This document shows, piece by piece, positions 7,066 to 10,375 of a DNA stretch of 10,375 bases. Every line of letters starts with the position of its first letter. Within the stretch, counting starts at the first letter, position 1. Source of the DNA: Bacteroidales bacterium UBA1757 (GTDB lineage Bacteria; Bacteroidota; Bacteroidia; Bacteroidales; UBA1402); NCBI GenBank assembly GCA_002315625.1, contig DCHH01000112.1, positions 1 through 10,375 on the forward strand. Direction: 5' to 3'. Below the pieces are notes generated by a model. That model did not search any database. It saw only the letters and a program-made list of their open reading frames with translations, and was not told where the DNA came from. A program made the translations under genes and the position numbers.

Positions 7066-9102
7066 ATGAAAACAATACGTTTATTTTTAATGATTGCCAT
7101 TGTCATGACAGCAGTATCATGTGGTAACAACAAGACAAAAGAAATGGGCGTGAAGCTCGAGAATCTTGATCTGAAGGCCACCCCAGGTGACGATTTCTTC
7201 CAGTTTGCCTGCGGCGGATGGATGAAGAACAATCCCCTTACCGACGAGTATTCCCGATTTGGCAGCTTCGACAAACTCGCCGAGAACAACCGCACCCAAC
7301 TCAAGGGCCTTATCGATGAAATCGTATCGGCCGACAATGCCGCCGGCACGAACGCACAGAAAATCGCCGACATCTACAAGATGGTCATGGACACCGTCCG
7401 CCGCGATGCTGAAGGAACAACCCCGCTGCAGCCCTATCTTAATAAGGTGGAAGCCATCGCCGAGCGTTCCGAAATCTTCCCGACCATGGTCAGCCTGGAA
7501 TATGACGGCCTTGTTTCCGGTTTCTTCGGTGTAGGTATCGGTGCCGATGCCATGGATAGCAAAATGAATATTGTCGGAGTCTATCAGGGCGGTCTCTCCT
7601 TAGGAGAAAAAGAGTACTATCTGGACAATGACGAAGCAACGGCAGCAATCCGTGACGCATTCAAGAAGCACATTGTCCGCATGTTCACCCTCTTCGGATT
7701 CGACGAGGCAACCGCCCAGAAGAAGATGGAAGGGGTGATGGCCATCGAGACCCGTATCGCTGACAAATCATACAGCGGCGTTGAGCAGCGTGACCCGGTC
7801 AAGAATTACCACAAAACTTCATATTCTGACCTGAAAGCCAACTACGGCGGTATCGACTGGGACCTCTATTCTTCAACCATGGGCATGAACGACATCGATT
7901 TCGTCGATGTAGGCCAGCCCGAGCCAATCCATGAGGTTGAGAAGATTATTGCCGAAATGCCAGTCGAAGACCTGAAGTCATATATCGAATGGCAACTGAT
8001 AGACAATAGCGCCAGTAAACTGTCAACGGCAATAGACAAAGCCCGATTCGACTTCTACGGCGGTGTGATGAGTGGCAAGAAGGAGCAGCAGCCTCTATGG
8101 AAACGCGCCACAAGCACCGTGAGCGGTGTGATGGGAGAAGCCATCGGTCAGATCTATGCCGAGAAATATTTCCCCGCCGAGGCAAAGGCCCGTATGCAGC
8201 AGCTGGTCCGTAACCTTCAGATTGCTCTCGGCCAGCGTATTGACGAGCAGGACTGGATGAGCGATTCAACCAAGATACTCGCCCACGAAAAACTCAACAC
8301 ATTTATTGTGAAGGTCGGTTATCCCGACAAATGGCAAGATTACAGCAAGTTGGAAATCGATCCGCAGAAGAGCTATCTCGACAACATGATAGCCGTTTCA
8401 CATTTCTTCCTTGCCGACCAGATTGAAAAGAAGTTCAAAAAGCCGGTCGATGCCACCGAATGGTTCATGACCCCGCAGACGGTCAATGCCTACTACAACC
8501 CGACCACCAACGAAATCTGCTTCCCTGCCGGTATTCTCCAATATCCGTTCTTTGACATGGAGGCCGACGATGCTTTTAACTATGGAGCCATCGGCGTTGT
8601 CATCGGTCACGAGATGACCCACGGATTCGACGACCAGGGCCGTCAGTTCGACAAGGAGGGCAACCTGCACGACTGGTGGGCTGAAGGCGATGCCGACAAG
8701 TTCAACGACCATGTCAAAGTTCTTGTTGACCACTTTAACAAAATCGAGGTGCTGCCCGGACTGAATGCCAACGGCGAACTCAGCTTGGGTGAGAACATTG
8801 CCGACCACGGCGGTCTGATGGTAGCCTACCAGGCTTTCAAGAATGCCACGAAAGATGCTCCGCTTGAGGACATCGAAGGATTCACCCCGGACCAGCGCTT
8901 CTTTATGGCATACGCAGGAGTATGGGCCGGCAACATCCGTGACGAGGAAATCCGCAACCGCACCAAGAGCGACGTCCACTCACTGAGCCGCTGGCGTGTG
9001 AACGGAACCCTGCCCCACATCGACGCATGGTACGAAGCTTTCAATGTACAGCCCGAAAATACCCTCTACATTGCTCCTGAGCAGCGTGCTCGCATCTGGT
9101 AA
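7066..9102 (+). CDS. pepO: M13 family zinc metallopeptidase lipoprotein (PepO/neprilysin-like)
   Basis: This 678-residue endopeptidase probably trims peptides in the periplasm. The N-terminus (MKTIRLFLMIAIVMTAVSCG) is a lipoprotein signal: a short charged start, a hydrophobic core and lipobox AVSC with lipidated Cys19. The residues after it (GNNKTKEMG) lack the acidic run associated with surface export in Bacteroidetes, so I infer a periplasm-facing anchor. The M13 N-terminal domain begins with DDFFQFACGGWMKNN (42-56). NAYYNP (474-479) is the substrate-binding motif and HEMTH (515-519) the zinc site with catalytic Glu516. ENIAD (577-581) supplies the third ligand, Glu577. His638 and Arg644 in VHSLSRWRVNG match the neprilysin transition-state and substrate-carboxylate residues. 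The C-terminus RARIW keeps the final Trp but lacks the Cys of the eukaryotic CxxW end. All catalytic residues are present, so it should be active. It is a single-gene unit closed by the hairpin at 9129-9165. Confidence 0.95.
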   Translation: MKTIRLFLMIAIVMTAVSCGNNKTKEMGVKLENLDLKATPGDDFFQFACGGWMKNNPLTDEYSRFGSFDKLAENNRTQLKGLIDEIVSADNAAGTNAQKIADIYKMVMDTVRRDAEGTTPLQPYLNKVEAIAERSEIFPTMVSLEYDGLVSGFFGVGIGADAMDSKMNIVGVYQGGLSLGEKEYYLDNDEATAAIRDAFKKHIVRMFTLFGFDEATAQKKMEGVMAIETRIADKSYSGVEQRDPVKNYHKTSYSDLKANYGGIDWDLYSSTMGMNDIDFVDVGQPEPIHEVEKIIAEMPVEDLKSYIEWQLIDNSASKLSTAIDKARFDFYGGVMSGKKEQQPLWKRATSTVSGVMGEAIGQIYAEKYFPAEAKARMQQLVRNLQIALGQRIDEQDWMSDSTKILAHEKLNTFIVKVGYPDKWQDYSKLEIDPQKSYLDNMIAVSHFFLADQIEKKFKKPVDATEWFMTPQTVNAYYNPTTNEICFPAGILQYPFFDMEADDAFNYGAIGVVIGHEMTHGFDDQGRQFDKEGNLHDWWAEGDADKFNDHVKVLVDHFNKIEVLPGLNANGELSLGENIADHGGLMVAYQAFKNATKDAPLEDIEGFTPDQRFFMAYAGVWAGNIRDEEIRNRTKSDVHSLSRWRVNGTLPHIDAWYEAFNVQPENTLYIAPEQRARIW

Positions 9103-9128
9103 TAACTCACAGATAAACAACAAGCTCC

Positions 9129-9165
9129 AAATGGCACTGGAATATTTCCGGTGCCATTTTTATTT
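9129..9165 (+). terminator. Rho-independent terminator after the M13 peptidase gene
   Basis: A 14-bp inverted repeat (9129-9142 with 9146-9159) can fold into a hairpin with one U-G wobble and a 3-nt loop, centred on TGGCAC/GTGCCA. It is followed by TTTTTATTT (9157-9165), a good U-tract on the plus strand. It begins 26 bp after the peptidase stop. The right arm ends next to the kinase stop codon at 9160-9162, so the stem may also end minus-strand transcripts, but the U-tract in that direction (ATTTGG) is poor. Confidence 0.85.
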
Positions 9166-10038
9166 GAATGTCATGGTGAACTCCGTCTGGCGGTCATCAC
9201 TGCGAGTGAGGTCCAGTGTTCCATTATGGGCACGCATTATCTGGCGTGAGAGACTAAGACCAATCCCCGAACCTTCACGCTTGGTCGTGAAGAAAGGAAT
9301 GAAAATCTGCTCCTGACTCTCCAGAGAAATCGGTGCTCCATCATTTGAAACTTTCAAAACCGTCTGCTGCTGGTCATCGATTGAAGATACGATTGCAATA
9401 TGATATGCTCCAGCCTGCAAAGCATTTTTGATGAGATTGATAAGGATTCGGCTGATCTGCGACTCATCGGCATAAATAAGAATGTCTTCTGAGGAAGCCC
9501 TGTATATGCAGGTGGCACCTGATGCGGCGCACTGCTCTCTTGTGAGTTCAATAACCTTGCCGACAAGTTCATCAACCATCAGAGCCTGCTTTACCGGTCT
9601 GGCAACCCCGGCAAGTTCTCTGTAGGACTCGACGAAGCGGATGAGGTCACGAGAAGAAGAGGAAATGGTTTCAAGTCCAGCCTTTACATCAACTTCACGT
9701 CCTTCTACAGGCACATCCACATAACGGCTCAAAGCCTCGCTGAGCGAGGCTATGGGACTTACAGTATTCATTATCTCATGTGTAAGCACACGTATGAGCT
9801 TTGTCCAGGACTCCTGCTCGTTCTGCTGCCGCCGTCGTTCGACAATCCACTTGATACGGTTAAGTGTACGGTTGAAACTGCTTTTTTCGGTAAATCGGAA
9901 GTTGTATTCACCGTCTTCAAAGGCATCCAGCATGTAGGCCACTTTCCTGCGGTCCTTCTCATGAACGACAATAGCGGTGATGACAGCAGACAAAACAGCA
10001 ACTAGAACGGATATAAGTACAATCTCCCAAACCCCCAT
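9160..10038 (-). CDS. Short membrane sensor histidine kinase of an NtrC-type two-component pair
   Basis: This 292-residue protein autophosphorylates a histidine and passes the phosphate to a response regulator, most likely the one encoded just upstream. Residues 4-26 form a single transmembrane segment. A short charged linker follows (27-76, including AYMLDAFEDGEYNF). The HisKA domain has H-box LIRVLTHEIMNTVSPIASL (81-99) with phospho-accepting His87. The ATP-binding domain has N-box NLIKNALQA (201-209), G1 SNDGAPI (231-237), F-box FIPFFTTK (246-253) and G2 GSGIGLSLS (256-264). No PAS, HAMP or periplasmic domain is visible. From my memory of Bacteroidales relatives, a PAS domain usually sits between the LNRIK linker and the ESWxKLIRVLTHE segment; here the two are nearly adjacent. 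The start overlaps the regulator stop by one base (TGATG), which suggests translational coupling. The kinase call is secure; the signal it senses is unknown. Confidence 0.93.
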   Translation of the reverse strand: MGVWEIVLISVLVAVLSAVITAIVVHEKDRRKVAYMLDAFEDGEYNFRFTEKSSFNRTLNRIKWIVERRRQQNEQESWTKLIRVLTHEIMNTVSPIASLSEALSRYVDVPVEGREVDVKAGLETISSSSRDLIRFVESYRELAGVARPVKQALMVDELVGKVIELTREQCAASGATCIYRASSEDILIYADESQISRILINLIKNALQAGAYHIAIVSSIDDQQQTVLKVSNDGAPISLESQEQIFIPFFTTKREGSGIGLSLSRQIMRAHNGTLDLTRSDDRQTEFTMTFK

Positions 10039-10375
10039 CAGATATTATATTTCTTGAGTTTGCTGTAGAGTGTCGGCCGGCTGATTCCCAGTTCCCTGGC
10101 CACCAGCGTCAGATTACCTCCGCAGCGGGCCATAGTATCGCGAATCACTTCTTCTTCTGCCTCATCCAGAGTCTGGACTGACTTTGGCGAGGCCTTCAAA
10201 CCGGATTTCAGCGACAGTGCCTCAGCTTTTAGTGAATCTCCGTCAGTAAGTATAACCGCCTTTTCTATGGCATTCTGCAGTTCCCGTATGTTTCCGTTCC
10301 ATGCATGTGAACTGAGTACACGGGCTGCATCCGGCGAAATTTCCCTGACGCTTCTGCGGTATTTTCCGGCATATT
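10038..10375 (-). CDS. Sigma-54-dependent NtrC-family response regulator (partial, C-terminus only)
   Basis: The last 111 residues of a bacterial enhancer-binding protein are encoded here; the 5' part lies beyond the window edge. AWNGNIRELQNAIEKAVIL (24-42 of the fragment) is the conserved WxGNxREL end of the sigma-54 activator AAA+ domain. The C-terminal TLDEAEEEVIRDTMARCGGN (69-88) followed by LTLVARELGISRPTLYSKLK is a Fis-type helix-turn-helix, with the recognition helix near SRPTLYSKLKKY. Such proteins bind upstream sites and use ATP to open sigma-54 promoters. Its stop codon shares a base with the start of the histidine kinase downstream, so the two very probably act as a pair. A receiver domain at the N-terminus is expected from this pairing but cannot be seen. 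The targets are unknown. Confidence 0.92.
   Translation of the reverse strand, partial: YAGKYRRSVREISPDAARVLSSHAWNGNIRELQNAIEKAVILTDGDSLKAEALSLKSGLKASPKSVQTLDEAEEEVIRDTMARCGGNLTLVARELGISRPTLYSKLKKYNI

Noticed and set aside
8398..8979. 193-codon open frame on the minus strand inside the M13 peptidase gene
   Set aside because: It lies opposite the conserved catalytic domain with HExxH and ENIAD motifs; its translation matches no family I recognise and its openness follows from the codon bias of the real gene.
9132..9150. TGGCAC in the hairpin as a sigma-54 -24 element for the nearby NtrC-type regulator
   Set aside because: No TTGC -12 element follows at the required spacing in either direction, and the sequence is fully explained by the terminator stem.

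Overview
The window looks like ordinary core chromosome from a member of the order Bacteroidales. The evidence is the promoter style (a TTTG box 19-20 bp upstream of TAnnTTTG, on both strands near 2603-2707), the lack of strong Shine-Dalgarno sequences before start codons, and protein families in their Bacteroidales form. A Muribaculaceae-like gut bacterium would fit, but the family level is a guess. I see no tRNA, rRNA, insertion sequence, phage gene, CRISPR array or obvious island boundary. Base composition and codon use look even throughout.

Layout. (1) Positions 1-2551, minus strand: a HerA-like/DUF853 ATPase (yjgR), then, 31 bp downstream, glutamate formimidoyltransferase (ftcD, histidine breakdown), whose 3' end leaves the window. 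(2) 2552-2732: a divergent intergenic region with one recognisable promoter per direction. (3) 2733-4274, plus strand: the YifB/ComM AAA ATPase. (4) 4290-6944, minus strand: a tight cluster of cysK, cysE/epsC and a YitT-type membrane protein. CysE makes O-acetylserine, CysK turns it into cysteine with sulfide, and the role of the YitT protein is unknown. (5) 6945-7065: a second divergent region with -7-like boxes and a 13-bp palindrome. (6) 7066-9102, plus strand: an M13 (neprilysin/PepO) zinc-peptidase lipoprotein. (7) 9129-9165: a strong hairpin terminator between convergent genes. (8) 9160-10375, minus strand: a two-component pair, an NtrC-type sigma-54 activator (only its C-terminus is in the window) whose stop codon overlaps the start of a short membrane histidine kinase.

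The genes fall into small independent units, not one system. The clearest joint function is cysteine synthesis by CysK and CysE. I found no convincing new biological system. The points most worth a second look are the YitT protein in the cysteine cluster, the apparently sensor-domain-free histidine kinase coupled to a sigma-54 activator, and the palindrome between cysK and the M13 peptidase gene.
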